Assembly (NCBI GenBank): GCA_035319065.1
Contig: DATHDM010000079.1
Location: 1 to 18,072, forward strand
Source: DASPRM01 sp035319065
GTDB taxonomy: Bacteria > Acidobacteriota > Terriglobia > Terriglobales > Acidobacteriaceae
Reading direction: 5' to 3'
Length of the DNA: 18,072 nucleotides
Part shown: positions 6,874 to 14,844 of the stretch, piece by piece
How the letters are laid out: every line of letters begins with the position of its first letter
Position numbering within the stretch: the first letter of the stretch is position 1
Program-made: the position numbers and the translations under genes
Notes under the pieces: generated by a model
What the model was told of the DNA's origin: nothing
Database searches by the model: none
Seen by the model: the letters and a program-made list of their open reading frames with translations, nothing else

Positions 6874-8781
6874 ATGCCCGATCCACACCATGAGGCCGAA
6901 AACGTAGAGCCTGCGGGGAGATCTCCCTCGGCGTCGCTCCTTATCTACGACGGCCGCTGCGACTTCTGCTTTGCCTGGGTGGAGTATTGGCAGCGGCTGA
7001 CGGGTGATCGCGTTTTGTATCTCCCGTTTGAACGAGCACAGGCGGAGTTCCCGCAGTTGCTCGACAAGGAGCTGTCAGCGCTAGCTGTGACTGGAAAAGA
7101 GCTCGACGCGGTGCGCCTGGTGCTGCCGGGCGGCGAAACAAGGTCTGCCGCGTACGCCGCCTTTAGCGCGATGGCCGCCGCGCCCGGCCAAGGCCGTTGG
7201 CTGTGGGCGTACGACCACATACCGTTATTCGCTGCTGTTTCCGAGGCGTCTTACCGGCTGATCGCCGGGCGCCGGAATCTGGCTATGCGGGTCACACGCC
7301 TCCTGTGGGGGGTCCCGGTTCCCGCCAAGAGTTACGCCATTGCCGTAGAGCTTTTTCTGCGCGCGCTCGGCCTCATTTACTTCATCGCCTTTCTTTCGTT
7401 CGGGGTTCAGGCTAGTGGGCTGATCGGCTCCAGCGGCATCTTGCCCGTTTGCGAACTAATGCCGGCGGTGCGCGATAACTTCGGCGCCTCCGCCTACCGG
7501 ATCTTTCCCACCCTGCTGTGGTTCCGATGCAGCGACCATGCCATCACAGCTATTTGGATCGGCGGCGTTGTCCTCTCCGTGCTCCTACTAGTGGGAAGGC
7601 AAAAACGCGCCGCCTGTGCGGGCCTGTTCGTGCTCTACCTATCACTGGTGACGGCGGGGCAGGTATTCATGAGCTATCAGTGGGACGCGCTGCTGCTTGA
7701 GGCAGGCTTCCTGGCCATCCTTCTCGGCTGGTCACCCGTCATCCTGCTGCTGTTGCGCTGGCTGCTGTTCCGCCTGATGTTCATGTCGGGCGCGGTCAAA
7801 CTATTCAGCGGCGACCCAAACTGGCGCAACCTCAGTGCGCTCCACTATCACTGGGAAACGCAGCCTTTGCCCACGCCCCCGGCCTGGTACGTTTTCCAGC
7901 TCCCCGAATGGTTCCAACGCGCCGCCACTGCCAGCACCCTGACGATTGAGTTCGCGGTTCCATTCCTCATCCTGTTCCCGCGGCGTATCCGGCAGCTTGG
8001 GGCCGCAATCATCCTTGCCCTCCAGATATTGATTTTCCTCACCGGCAACTACACATTCTTCAACCTGCTCACCGTCGCCCTGTGCCTACTGCTGCTGGAT
8101 GATGCGTTCCTGGCACGCTTCGTGCCTCGCCGATTCGCGCGTCCGGCTGCCGAGAGCCAAGGCGCAAGTCCCGGCGCACCCTCCGGACGGCGCGCGCCTG
8201 CTCGCCGCGCGCTCGCCATGGTGGTGGCGACAGTCACGCTGCTGGTCAGCATCTCGGAGATGACAGCGCGGTTCCTTCATCTCGAACTGCCGCTGGCGAA
8301 TGAAGCATGGCGCCTGGTGGGGCCGTTCAACATCGTCAACAGTTATGGCCTGTTCGCAGTGATGACCACTTCGCGGCCCGAAATCATCCTGGAAGGCTCA
8401 AACGACGGTGAGCATTGGCTGGAATACAGCTTCAAGTACAAAGCCGGCGAGTTGAGGCGCAGGTTGCCCTGGGTCGAGCCGCATCAACCGCGTCTGGACT
8501 GGCAGATGTGGTTCGCCGCATTGGGCAACTACCGCAGTGATCCATGGATCTTGCGGCTTTCCTACCGCCTGCTGCAGGCATCTCCCGAGGTACTTGAGTT
8601 AATGGACAAGAATCCCTTTCCCCAGGCGCCGCCCCGCTATCTGCGGGCGGTGGTCTATGACTATCGTTTTACCAACTGGCAGGAACGCCGCGAGACGGGC
8701 GCCCGGTGGCGCCGCGAGATCCAGGGCTACTACCTTCCGCCGCTCGACCTGACGACCCTGATGCGCGCCGGAGTGCGCTGA
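6874..8781 (+). CDS. DCC thiol-oxidoreductase domain fused to lipase maturation factor (LMF) membrane protein
   Basis: Residues 22-135 are a DCC1-like (DUF393) thioredoxin-fold domain with the motif YDGRCDFC, C29 and C32 forming the redox CxxC. Residues ~155-410 form several membrane helices typical of LMF1-like proteins, with hallmark segments SYQWDALLLEAGFLA (267-281), RWLLFRLMFMSGAVKLFSGD (295-314) and HYHWETQPLPTPPAWY (324-339). A linker rich in Ala, Pro and Arg (415-445) leads to another helix (447-461) and a soluble C-terminal domain (480-635) with the family's GSNDGEHW and RLPWVEPHQPRLDWQMWFAAL elements. Animal LMF1 acts in the ER in folding of disulfide-containing lipases; the bacterial role is unknown. 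Joining a CxxC domain to LMF suggests redox-linked maturation of an exported protein, which is inference. The start is ATG 6874 without a clear ribosome binding site. TAGAAT (6835-6840) could be a -10 element, but its -35 is poor. Confidence 0.85.
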   Translation: MPDPHHEAENVEPAGRSPSASLLIYDGRCDFCFAWVEYWQRLTGDRVLYLPFERAQAEFPQLLDKELSALAVTGKELDAVRLVLPGGETRSAAYAAFSAMAAAPGQGRWLWAYDHIPLFAAVSEASYRLIAGRRNLAMRVTRLLWGVPVPAKSYAIAVELFLRALGLIYFIAFLSFGVQASGLIGSSGILPVCELMPAVRDNFGASAYRIFPTLLWFRCSDHAITAIWIGGVVLSVLLLVGRQKRAACAGLFVLYLSLVTAGQVFMSYQWDALLLEAGFLAILLGWSPVILLLLRWLLFRLMFMSGAVKLFSGDPNWRNLSALHYHWETQPLPTPPAWYVFQLPEWFQRAATASTLTIEFAVPFLILFPRRIRQLGAAIILALQILIFLTGNYTFFNLLTVALCLLLLDDAFLARFVPRRFARPAAESQGASPGAPSGRRAPARRALAMVVATVTLLVSISEMTARFLHLELPLANEAWRLVGPFNIVNSYGLFAVMTTSRPEIILEGSNDGEHWLEYSFKYKAGELRRRLPWVEPHQPRLDWQMWFAALGNYRSDPWILRLSYRLLQASPEVLELMDKNPFPQAPPRYLRAVVYDYRFTNWQERRETGARWRREIQGYYLPPLDLTTLMRAGVR

Positions 8782-8798
8782 AGGAACCCGGCAGCCCC

Positions 8799-8822
8799 CG
8801 CGGCGTTCATCACATCGCCGCG
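8799..8822 (+). terminator. GC-rich hairpin after the DCC-LMF gene
   Basis: CGCGGCG (8799-8805) pairs perfectly with CGCCGCG (8816-8822) around a 10-base loop, 18 bases after the stop codon. Only TGATCTCTGTCTCTG follows, so there is no real T-tract; it may be a weak or Rho-assisted terminator. Confidence 0.3.
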
Positions 8823-8869
8823 TGATCTCTGTCTCTGCGCGGGTCCTGCACATTGGCTACATTGCCATT

Positions 8870-9118
8870 ATGAACTTCAGCGAACCAGTCTATTTCTGGG
8901 GCGTCGAGTGCACCTGCGGCAACTTCATCCCCCTGAAGATCACCACCGAGACCGGTGAGAAGCCCCAATTGAAGGAAAGGAAGGCGGCCTTCACAATCTT
9001 CTGTCCCCACTGCGGGGAAATCTGGTGCCGCGCTGACCAGGTGGATAAGCGCCGGGGGCCGCTGCCCGACGACTTCTGGCCTCGCAGCGACCTGTTCGAT
9101 TCGAACGCAGTCGCTTGA
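8870..9118 (+). CDS. Small zinc-ribbon-like protein (82 aa), function unknown
   Basis: The product has five cysteines arranged as CxC (C14, C16) and CPHC (C45, C48), plus C53. This looks like a two-knuckle zinc ribbon with one knuckle of the form CTCG and the other CPHCG, the intervening ~28 residues forming the expected beta hairpins. The C-terminus (RRGPLPDDFWPRSDLF) is hydrophilic with aromatic residues. The frame opens at a GTG at 8822, but that codon lies in the preceding hairpin, so ATG 8870 is preferred; neither has a clear ribosome binding site. There is no signal peptide or membrane segment, so it is probably cytosolic. It could be a structural zinc protein, an adaptor, or a nucleic-acid binder. 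I do not recognise the family. It ends 117 bases before a converging TonB-domain gene. Confidence 0.6.
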   Translation: MNFSEPVYFWGVECTCGNFIPLKITTETGEKPQLKERKAAFTIFCPHCGEIWCRADQVDKRRGPLPDDFWPRSDLFDSNAVA

Positions 9119-9204
9119 GCGACGCAGCTCCACGATGCAGGCTGCCTTGGTTATGACCGCGAACTGGGGGGAAAAGCTATTCAACGAGCTGGCAACTTCA
9201 GAAT

Positions 9205-9222
9205 CCGGGAGAGCGGTCCCGG
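9205..9222 (-). terminator. Possible terminator after the TonB-domain gene
   Basis: CCGGGA-N6-TCCCGG is a perfect 6-bp stem lying 13 bases beyond the stop codon of the minus-strand TonB-domain gene. Read on the minus strand it is followed by ATTCTG, with no long T-tract. It may serve the convergent gene pair, but the support is modest. Confidence 0.3.
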
Positions 9223-9235
9223 GGGCGCCGCAGAC

Positions 9236-9568
9236 TCAATCTTCGCCCTTGAACTTGAAGACCACGGTTTCGGTGGTTGCGCCGGAGGCAGGCTCGAACT
9301 TCCACTTCTTGATGGCATCCTCGGCTGCCAGTACCAGCACCGGGTGGCCGCCGATCACGTGGGTCTGCTTCACACTGCCGTCTGGAGCCACACCCACCTC
9401 AATCCTCACGATTCCGCTGACATTCATTTTCTTGGCGAGCTCGGGGTAGACGGGCGTGACACGCACCTTCGCTTTGCGCGCTCCCTCTTCCTGACCGTTC
9501 AGAAAGGTAGAGATAATCGCCAGGGCTAGACCCAGCAATAGCCTCCGGATTGTGGCCGATCCTCGCAT
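9236..9568 (-). CDS. Exported TonB C-terminal domain protein (110 aa)
   Basis: Residues 1-26 are a signal sequence (basic start, hydrophobic LLLGLALAIISTFL, then NGQ). Residues 36-105 match the TonB C-terminal fold: VTPVYPELAKKMNVSGIVRI, then VGVAPDGSVKQTHVIGGHPVL, then AAEDAIKKWKFEP. The proline-rich spacer and N-terminal membrane anchor of a classical TonB are missing, so energy transduction through ExbB/ExbD is unlikely for this protein alone. Stand-alone domains of this type are abundant in Acidobacteriota, often near kinases; their function is unsettled. The start is ATG at 9568, without a strong ribosome binding site. It lies 269 bases downstream of the kinase gene on the same strand, and that gap contains no other recognisable gene. 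Confidence 0.8.
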   Translation of the reverse strand: MRGSATIRRLLLGLALAIISTFLNGQEEGARKAKVRVTPVYPELAKKMNVSGIVRIEVGVAPDGSVKQTHVIGGHPVLVLAAEDAIKKWKFEPASGATTETVVFKFKGED

Positions 9569-9837
9569 CGCGGTGCATTGGTTTTAACCGACATGTTTGA
9601 AAGCAACCAGATTACCGGAGTAATGGCACCACTGGGTAAGGTGCGAGCTGAGCAGTCCGACTGAAGGAAACCGGGGCAGAGCGAGTGAAGAGGCCCACCA
9701 GCACCAGCGCGTCGCGAGCGATGTCCACTACTCCTCATCCCACAAGCCCGATACCGCGGACTGGCAGGTAGATGCCCAACGCGAGAACGGGGCTTAAAAA
9801 CAGCACTTCGGTCGAGGGGCGGTGATCGCGTCGTGAA

Positions 9838-12471
9838 TCACTTCAGTCCCTGCACCAGGTAAAGATCGGTGAGTTGGCGGCGATAGCTGTAAACGTAGGT
9901 CTTGGCATCGGGAGTCAAGAGGATGGGCCCGATGAATTCGACGCCGGCAGGATCGGCGGGCTTGAGTTGCTTCCAGAGGCTCCGCTGCCCGCTAGTTACA
10001 TCCACGCGATAAACCCTGGCCGGCATCTCGGAGGTGCCGTACACGTAGAGGGAGCGGCCGTCCTCACTCCAGCTGATAGGAAGCTCACCTTGCAGGAATC
10101 CGGGAATGGGCTGCGCCTCGCCGCTGGGCAGCGCGTAGAGGTATCCCTTTTGGTCGGGACCGACCGCAGCCACCCGCTTGTCGTCGGGCGAGAGGGCGTA
10201 AGCCAGAGCGTTGACGCCTTCGGGAGAGATAGGCGTCGGCTGAGCGGTGCTCGGGGTGTGCAGGTAAAGACGCGCCCCATGACCGGGCTCGTTGCCGGAA
10301 ATGACGAAACTCTGCCCATCGTGCAGCCAGCGTCCGTGCACATGATTGATGTTGGTGGGGGGATAGGACTTGGGCTCCCCTGCCTTGGTGGGCAGCAGCA
10401 CCAGCTGCGTGGGTGTATTGCTGGCGGTGGACAAGGCCCACTCCGCGTTGGGAGAAAGCGCAAACGCGCGGCCCTCGCCCAGGCGCACCGCCGGAGCGCC
10501 ATCCGTTGCCCGCAGGTAGGCGCTATAGCTGATGCCGCCGCCTGCACCTTCTTCCCGAAATAGCAGCAGCTTGCCATCGGCGGAGAGGTCGGCGGGATAA
10601 GACCAGTCAAACCAGGAAAGGTCGCGTTCGGCCTGGTCGGCGGCGCGCAACCCGATCAAGCCGCGCCGCGAGTTGTCGCGCGCCATCAGGACCCGTCCGT
10701 CCCGATGCACATCCTGCAGCAGCAAATCGCCGGGCACGCGGGCGAGCAACTGAGGCGATCCACCGGTCCCGCGGATGGAGTAGAGGAACTTGTCCAGGCC
10801 GGTGCTGGTAGCGGTGAACCAGATGGCGTCGCCCGCCGGATTCCAGGCCAGGCCCTGCGTGGTGTAGTAGTCGGGAGTAAGGTTCTTCTTCTGGCCACTC
10901 AGGTCCACGATGGCGATGGAGCCGCCATCGTCGCCTTCCAGGGGATGATCGACGAATGCGATGCGGTCGCCCTGGGGAGAGATGCGCGGATGGCTGATCC
11001 AGCCTCCTGTCTCGTAGAGCACCTTGCCGATGGGAAACTCCAGGCGATTGCGGCCCCCCAGGTCGCGGACGATGGCCAGATTCCTGGCATCCGGTGCCCA
11101 GTCGGCCCATTGCACGTCATTCAGGATTTCGCGCGGCCCTCCCCCGGAGAGCGGCACGCGGGCCAGGGTTCCCACGTGAATGTAGGAGCGCGTCTGACGG
11201 CTGCCCAGCAGCACCGCCATCTCGCCGGTCGAGGAGATGGACTGTATCTCGGCGCCGGGCAGTTCCAAGTCGCGCGACTGTGGACTCTCTGGCCGCGTGG
11301 AGTACAGGTCCACGGGCATTCCCTCCCAGGCCGCGCTGTACACCACGGTCTGCCCGTCCGGAGAAAATCTGGCCATACGAATGGTGCCGCGGCGGAAGGT
11401 GAGCTGCTGGTAGGTGGCCAGCTCGGAATGAGAGCGCCGCCCTGCGAACCAGGCACCGCCAAATGTCGCAGCTGTCAGCAGAGCGAGCAGACCGGCGCCG
11501 GCAATGAGTTTCTTTCTGCCCTGCGCGAAGCCCCCGGGTCTGCCGCCGCCGGCGACAACCTGGGTTGGTGGAGGCACCACCTTGGCCAGGCGCGTGGAAT
11601 CGAGATCGCGCTTCAGGCGCTTGAGATCGGAACGCAGCTCCGCCGCCGATTGGCAGCGCAGTTCCGGATCCTTCTCCAGCGCCTTGTTGAGAATTTCTTC
11701 CAGGCGCGGTGGGGTCTCCGGATTGAGCTGTGCCGGGGCGATGGGGGCTCGGTTGAGGATGGAATCGATAATGACGCCCGAGGTGGCGCCGGAAAACGCC
11801 TGCCTGCCGGTCACCATCTCGTAAAGGACCAGGCCGAAGGAGAACAGGTCGCTGCGGGCATCCACCGCTTCACCGCGCACCTGCTCGGGAGACATGTAGG
11901 CCACGGTGCCGACCGCGGTGCCGGGGCTGGTGAGATGGCGCTCATCCACCAGGGTAATTCCGCTGGAGTTGGAGGAGGAACGGTTCTGGGGCGCCAGCTT
12001 GGCCAGCCCGAAATCCAAAACCTTCACCTGCCCGCGGCTGGTCACAAAGATGTTGGCGGGCTTGATATCGCGATGGACGATTCCCGACGAGTGGGCAGCA
12101 TCCAGCGCGTCGGCGATCTGGATGGCAAGGTCGAGGACTTCCTCGACTTTGAGCGGCCGGTTCTCCAGGTAGTGCTTCAGCGTCTTGCCCTGGAGCAGCT
12201 CCATGGCGATGTAATGCAGCCCGTTGGACTCCCCGATTTCATAGATGGTGCAGATGTGGGGGTGATTGAGGCCTGAAGCGGAGCGCGCTTCCCGCTGAAA
12301 ACGCTCGATGGCCTGAGGATCCTGAGCCAGATCCTCCGGCAGGAACTTGAGAGCAACATGACGCCGCAGCCGGCTGTCTTCGGCCTCGTAAACGACACCC
12401 ATTCCCCCGCCGCCCAATCTCTCCAGGACCCGGTAATGGGCGATGTCGCTACCCACTCCAACAGTGTTCAC
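9838..12471 (-). CDS. Transmembrane Ser/Thr protein kinase with C-terminal beta-propeller
   Basis: A Hanks-type kinase domain spans about 13-285. It shows the glycine loop LGGGGMGVVYEA (19-30), catalytic lysine K42 (VALKF), catalytic loop HRDIKPAN (133-140), DFG (153-155), and MSPE (193-196) in place of APE. All catalytic residues are present, and it is an RD kinase, so activation-loop phosphorylation is likely. A basic segment and one membrane helix (321-344) follow. The rest (355-877) is an extracytoplasmic propeller of WD40/TolB-like repeats with recurring SPDG- and TPDA-type turns, ending YVYSYRRQLTDLYLVQGLK. This kinase-helix-propeller plan is common in Acidobacteriota. The propeller is probably a sensor or protein-binding platform, ligand unknown. 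The start is GTG at 12471, with no ribosome binding site but a promoter immediately upstream. No cognate substrate gene is evident nearby. Confidence 0.92.
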   Translation of the reverse strand: MNTVGVGSDIAHYRVLERLGGGGMGVVYEAEDSRLRRHVALKFLPEDLAQDPQAIERFQREARSASGLNHPHICTIYEIGESNGLHYIAMELLQGKTLKHYLENRPLKVEEVLDLAIQIADALDAAHSSGIVHRDIKPANIFVTSRGQVKVLDFGLAKLAPQNRSSSNSSGITLVDERHLTSPGTAVGTVAYMSPEQVRGEAVDARSDLFSFGLVLYEMVTGRQAFSGATSGVIIDSILNRAPIAPAQLNPETPPRLEEILNKALEKDPELRCQSAAELRSDLKRLKRDLDSTRLAKVVPPPTQVVAGGGRPGGFAQGRKKLIAGAGLLALLTAATFGGAWFAGRRSHSELATYQQLTFRRGTIRMARFSPDGQTVVYSAAWEGMPVDLYSTRPESPQSRDLELPGAEIQSISSTGEMAVLLGSRQTRSYIHVGTLARVPLSGGGPREILNDVQWADWAPDARNLAIVRDLGGRNRLEFPIGKVLYETGGWISHPRISPQGDRIAFVDHPLEGDDGGSIAIVDLSGQKKNLTPDYYTTQGLAWNPAGDAIWFTATSTGLDKFLYSIRGTGGSPQLLARVPGDLLLQDVHRDGRVLMARDNSRRGLIGLRAADQAERDLSWFDWSYPADLSADGKLLLFREEGAGGGISYSAYLRATDGAPAVRLGEGRAFALSPNAEWALSTASNTPTQLVLLPTKAGEPKSYPPTNINHVHGRWLHDGQSFVISGNEPGHGARLYLHTPSTAQPTPISPEGVNALAYALSPDDKRVAAVGPDQKGYLYALPSGEAQPIPGFLQGELPISWSEDGRSLYVYGTSEMPARVYRVDVTSGQRSLWKQLKPADPAGVEFIGPILLTPDAKTYVYSYRRQLTDLYLVQGLK

Positions 12472-12480
12472 GGTGGGCGC

Positions 12481-12510
12481 ATGTTAAGCCAGCGGAGAGA
12501 ATCGCGTCAA
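12481..12510 (-). promoter_or_regulatory. Sigma70-type promoter of the kinase gene, near-leaderless
   Basis: On the minus strand TTGACG (12505-12510) and TAACAT (12481-12486) are separated by 18 bases. This resembles the -35/-10 consensus and is the clearest promoter in the window. Transcription would begin only about 1-3 bases before the GTG at 12471, fitting the absence of a ribosome binding site and suggesting a leaderless or very short-leader mRNA. Confidence 0.5.
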
Positions 12511-12648
12511 ACCAACTTGTGACGCAAACTTCGAACGGTGCTGCGCCTTCCCTCCCTTCTTGCCAGGTGCTAAGCTGACACGCCCAACCGAAAATTGAGC
12601 GACGGGAAGGTCGCAAGCCTGTCGCCTCCAGCATTGCGGAGGATGCCA

Positions 12649-13122
12649 GTGGGCGCTCTGGAAATTGTGCGAGTGATCGCCATCGTCTCCTCTGGGTTGT
12701 TTGCCGGCATTCTATTTGGCGACCGCATGGGAGCATCGTTTGCCCGGCCGGCTTTGAGTGCATCCAGCTTTCTTCAGTTCCAACGGATTCAACACACCTA
12801 CTTTGCGCGGCTGATGCCGCCGCTGGCCCTGAGCTCCATCGCAGGGGCACTGGTGTGGCTGATCCTGGCGCGCGCGCAGTGGAACACAGCCGCCTTCTGG
12901 CTGGTCGCCGTGGCAGCGGGAGACATGATTACCGGATTCGCTCTCACCCTGACAGTGAACGTGCCGATCAACAATCAGATGATGACGTGGAACGTGGCGG
13001 CTCCGCCCGACAATGTCCGCGAAATCTGGGCCCGTTGGGAAAGCGTCCACACCGTCCGTACCATTCTGTGGGTGACAGCGTTCGCCATGGAGGCGGTCGC
13101 CGCCGTGATATCAGCGAAGTGA
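12649..13122 (+). CDS. DUF1772 (anthrone-oxygenase-like) membrane protein
   Basis: A 157-residue protein with four predicted membrane helices (about 5-24, 58-75, 80-103 and 135-153). It shows the DUF1772 pattern: an N-terminal helix ending in a GxLFGDR-type turn, NVPIN (104-108) after the third helix, and IWARWESVHTVRTILW (126-141) before the last one. The frame is open from TTG 12595, and ATG 12643 is also possible. GTG 12649 is chosen because GGAGG (12638-12642) lies six bases before it, whereas it would abut ATG 12643 directly. Named relatives include fungal anthrone oxygenases, but most bacterial members have no known function, so no reaction is assigned. It is transcribed away from the kinase gene and converges on the glycosyltransferase gene. 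Confidence 0.8.
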   Translation: MGALEIVRVIAIVSSGLFAGILFGDRMGASFARPALSASSFLQFQRIQHTYFARLMPPLALSSIAGALVWLILARAQWNTAAFWLVAVAAGDMITGFALTLTVNVPINNQMMTWNVAAPPDNVREIWARWESVHTVRTILWVTAFAMEAVAAVISAK

Positions 13123-13200
13123 GTGCGTCAGCAGCCCCTCCCATGGCGGCTGGCACCGGCATGACTCGACTGATGAATTCTGACTGCTGAGCGCTCACTT
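13117..13200. terminator. Bidirectional terminator-like inverted repeat between convergent genes
   Basis: AAGTGAG (13117-13123) pairs with CTCACTT (13194-13200), and TCAGCAG (13128-13134) with CTGCTGA (13184-13190). They are separated by a small internal loop (TGCG against GCG) and a 49-base apical loop. The arms include the stop codon of the plus-strand gene and reach that of the minus-strand gene. There is no T-tract on either side, so termination is a proposal. Confidence 0.4.
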
Positions 13201-14747
13201 CACCCGAAGTAGCGAAAATCTTTCCAGAACTCCGGCCAACTCTGGCGCAGGCCGCGGCAAACAAAAATGTCGGGATGATCGAGCGTCTCCTCGTTCGCCA
13301 CGCCATAAGAGTTCCAGGTGTGCCCGGCCAGCTCGCAGCGAGTGAAGTTGCGGTCCACAAAGCGGCGCGACAACCCGATCACAATCAACGTCTCCGGCGG
13401 CGGATTCCCATAACCGCGCTGCCAGAAGGAGTTGATGCCGCTGATCGCCACCGGCAAGGCATAGGCCGGACCATAGAGGTTGATGGCTCCTGCCTCACCG
13501 TAGTTGCCGGTGAGAACACCCAGCCGGGCGCGATCCTCCGCCGGCAGCGAATCGCGGATCCTGGCCACGGTTTCGACCAGCTCTGGCCAACCGAGCTCCT
13601 CCTGAAAGTCACCCTGAATTTCGGACGCGACTCTCCACCAGCGAGAGTTGATGGGCGCAATTGGCAAGGTCAGGGCCGCTGTCACCACGATATCCGCGAG
13701 CAGGGCTGCCCAGGCTGTGGTTCGCAGCACGCTCGCCCAGGAGCGGCGCAGCGATGCCAGCCACTGCTCTCCCCAGACGCTGCCGGCGGCGTATAGCATG
13801 GGATAACCGGCGCCCAGGTAGTAGCTTCGTCCCTTGGCAATAACAAAGAGAACAAGCGGCACCAGGTACATCCAGCCGAGTGCGCGAAAGCGCTGCCCCG
13901 ACCGCGAGAGCAGGTAGAAGTAGAGACCGGCAATGGCCAGCGGAAACGCCAAAAGCGTCAGCTCCAGCTGTTCCGGAAGGAAGTTCCCGGTTCGGCCAAT
14001 GCGAACGTCGCGGGCATGGATGTCACGCAGGAAATCCAGCGATATGAACTGGTGGTTTGCCTGCCAAAGGAGATTGGGCAGAAAGATCAGCAGGGAGAAA
14101 CCGACGCCACACCACAGCCACCTGCTGGTGAGATGACGGCGCGCCCCGCTGACCAGGATGCCCACTACAAGACCAGCCACGAGAAAGAGCATGCTGTATT
14201 TCGACATCATGCCCAGCCCGATGGCGCTGCCAATGGCAAGCCACCAGCGCGGGTCATCCGACTTGAGCAGGCGCACCACGAAGTACGCGACCAGCACCCA
14301 GCACAGATAGTCGAAGGACACATACTGCATGAGGGCGCCGCCCCCGAGGCAGAAGGGCACGGCCGCAGCCGCAGCCGCCAATTGGGCACCCCTACGCCCA
14401 GCCAGTTCGCGCGCCATCAGACCGGTCAGGAACACTGCCAGGGCTTGGGCCAGTGCCGCGAACACGCGGAAGCCTACCAGCGAGGTTCCAAACAACTCGA
14501 GCGACAGGCGACCGAAAAACGGAGTCAGAGGAGGGTAAGCCACGTATCCCCATGCCAGATGACGCGCATCTTCCAGCGTCGCCAGTTCATCGCGATGAAA
14601 TCCATAACGGTTGCCGGTCAAGAGATGGATGACCACGGTCCCCAGCGCAAGGTAAGCGAGAATCGCGACGTCGCTGGACCATGATCGTGATTCGGCAGGC
14701 AGCTCAGCGTTGGAAGGGGCGTCGCCGTGGTTCGCTCGTAGAGCCAT
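13200..14747 (-). CDS. GT39/ArnT-like polytopic membrane glycosyltransferase
   Basis: A 515-residue membrane protein with about ten hydrophobic helices, resembling the GT-C fold family that includes protein O-mannosyltransferases and ArnT. After the first helix the periplasmic loop carries GFHRDELATLEDARHL (49-64). D53-E54 is the acidic pair expected for the catalytic/metal site, and YPPLTPFFG (71-79) is the typical following segment. The C-terminal ~130 residues are a soluble domain with a conserved-looking LTGNYGEAGAINLYG stretch. Family members transfer a sugar from a polyprenyl-phosphate donor on the outer face of the inner membrane; the acceptor here (protein, lipid or glycan) cannot be deduced. 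The start is ATG 14747 with AGGATAGG shortly upstream (14753-14760 on the opposite strand). It lies 97 bases downstream of the M48-like gene on the same strand, so they may share a transcript. Confidence 0.85.
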   Translation of the reverse strand: MALRANHGDAPSNAELPAESRSWSSDVAILAYLALGTVVIHLLTGNRYGFHRDELATLEDARHLAWGYVAYPPLTPFFGRLSLELFGTSLVGFRVFAALAQALAVFLTGLMARELAGRRGAQLAAAAAAVPFCLGGGALMQYVSFDYLCWVLVAYFVVRLLKSDDPRWWLAIGSAIGLGMMSKYSMLFLVAGLVVGILVSGARRHLTSRWLWCGVGFSLLIFLPNLLWQANHQFISLDFLRDIHARDVRIGRTGNFLPEQLELTLLAFPLAIAGLYFYLLSRSGQRFRALGWMYLVPLVLFVIAKGRSYYLGAGYPMLYAAGSVWGEQWLASLRRSWASVLRTTAWAALLADIVVTAALTLPIAPINSRWWRVASEIQGDFQEELGWPELVETVARIRDSLPAEDRARLGVLTGNYGEAGAINLYGPAYALPVAISGINSFWQRGYGNPPPETLIVIGLSRRFVDRNFTRCELAGHTWNSYGVANEETLDHPDIFVCRGLRQSWPEFWKDFRYFG

Positions 14748-14844
14748 CGACGCCTATCCTAATTGTCTCGGAGCCTCTCGCACACGGGGTTGAGGCCGCC
14801 GCGGACCTGGTTCGCTGGGCAGCCGCGAGCAGAATGGCGCGCGC

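Noticed and set aside
8822..8869. GTG 8822 as start of the zinc-ribbon protein
   Set aside because: It lies within the hairpin after the preceding gene and adds a hydrophobic stretch unrelated to the zinc ribbon; ATG 8870 is more natural.
10705..12276. 523-codon plus-strand frame opposite the kinase gene
   Set aside because: The minus strand encodes a complete kinase with all catalytic motifs; the opposite frame is low-complexity Gly/Ala/Arg/His-rich and lacks any domain.
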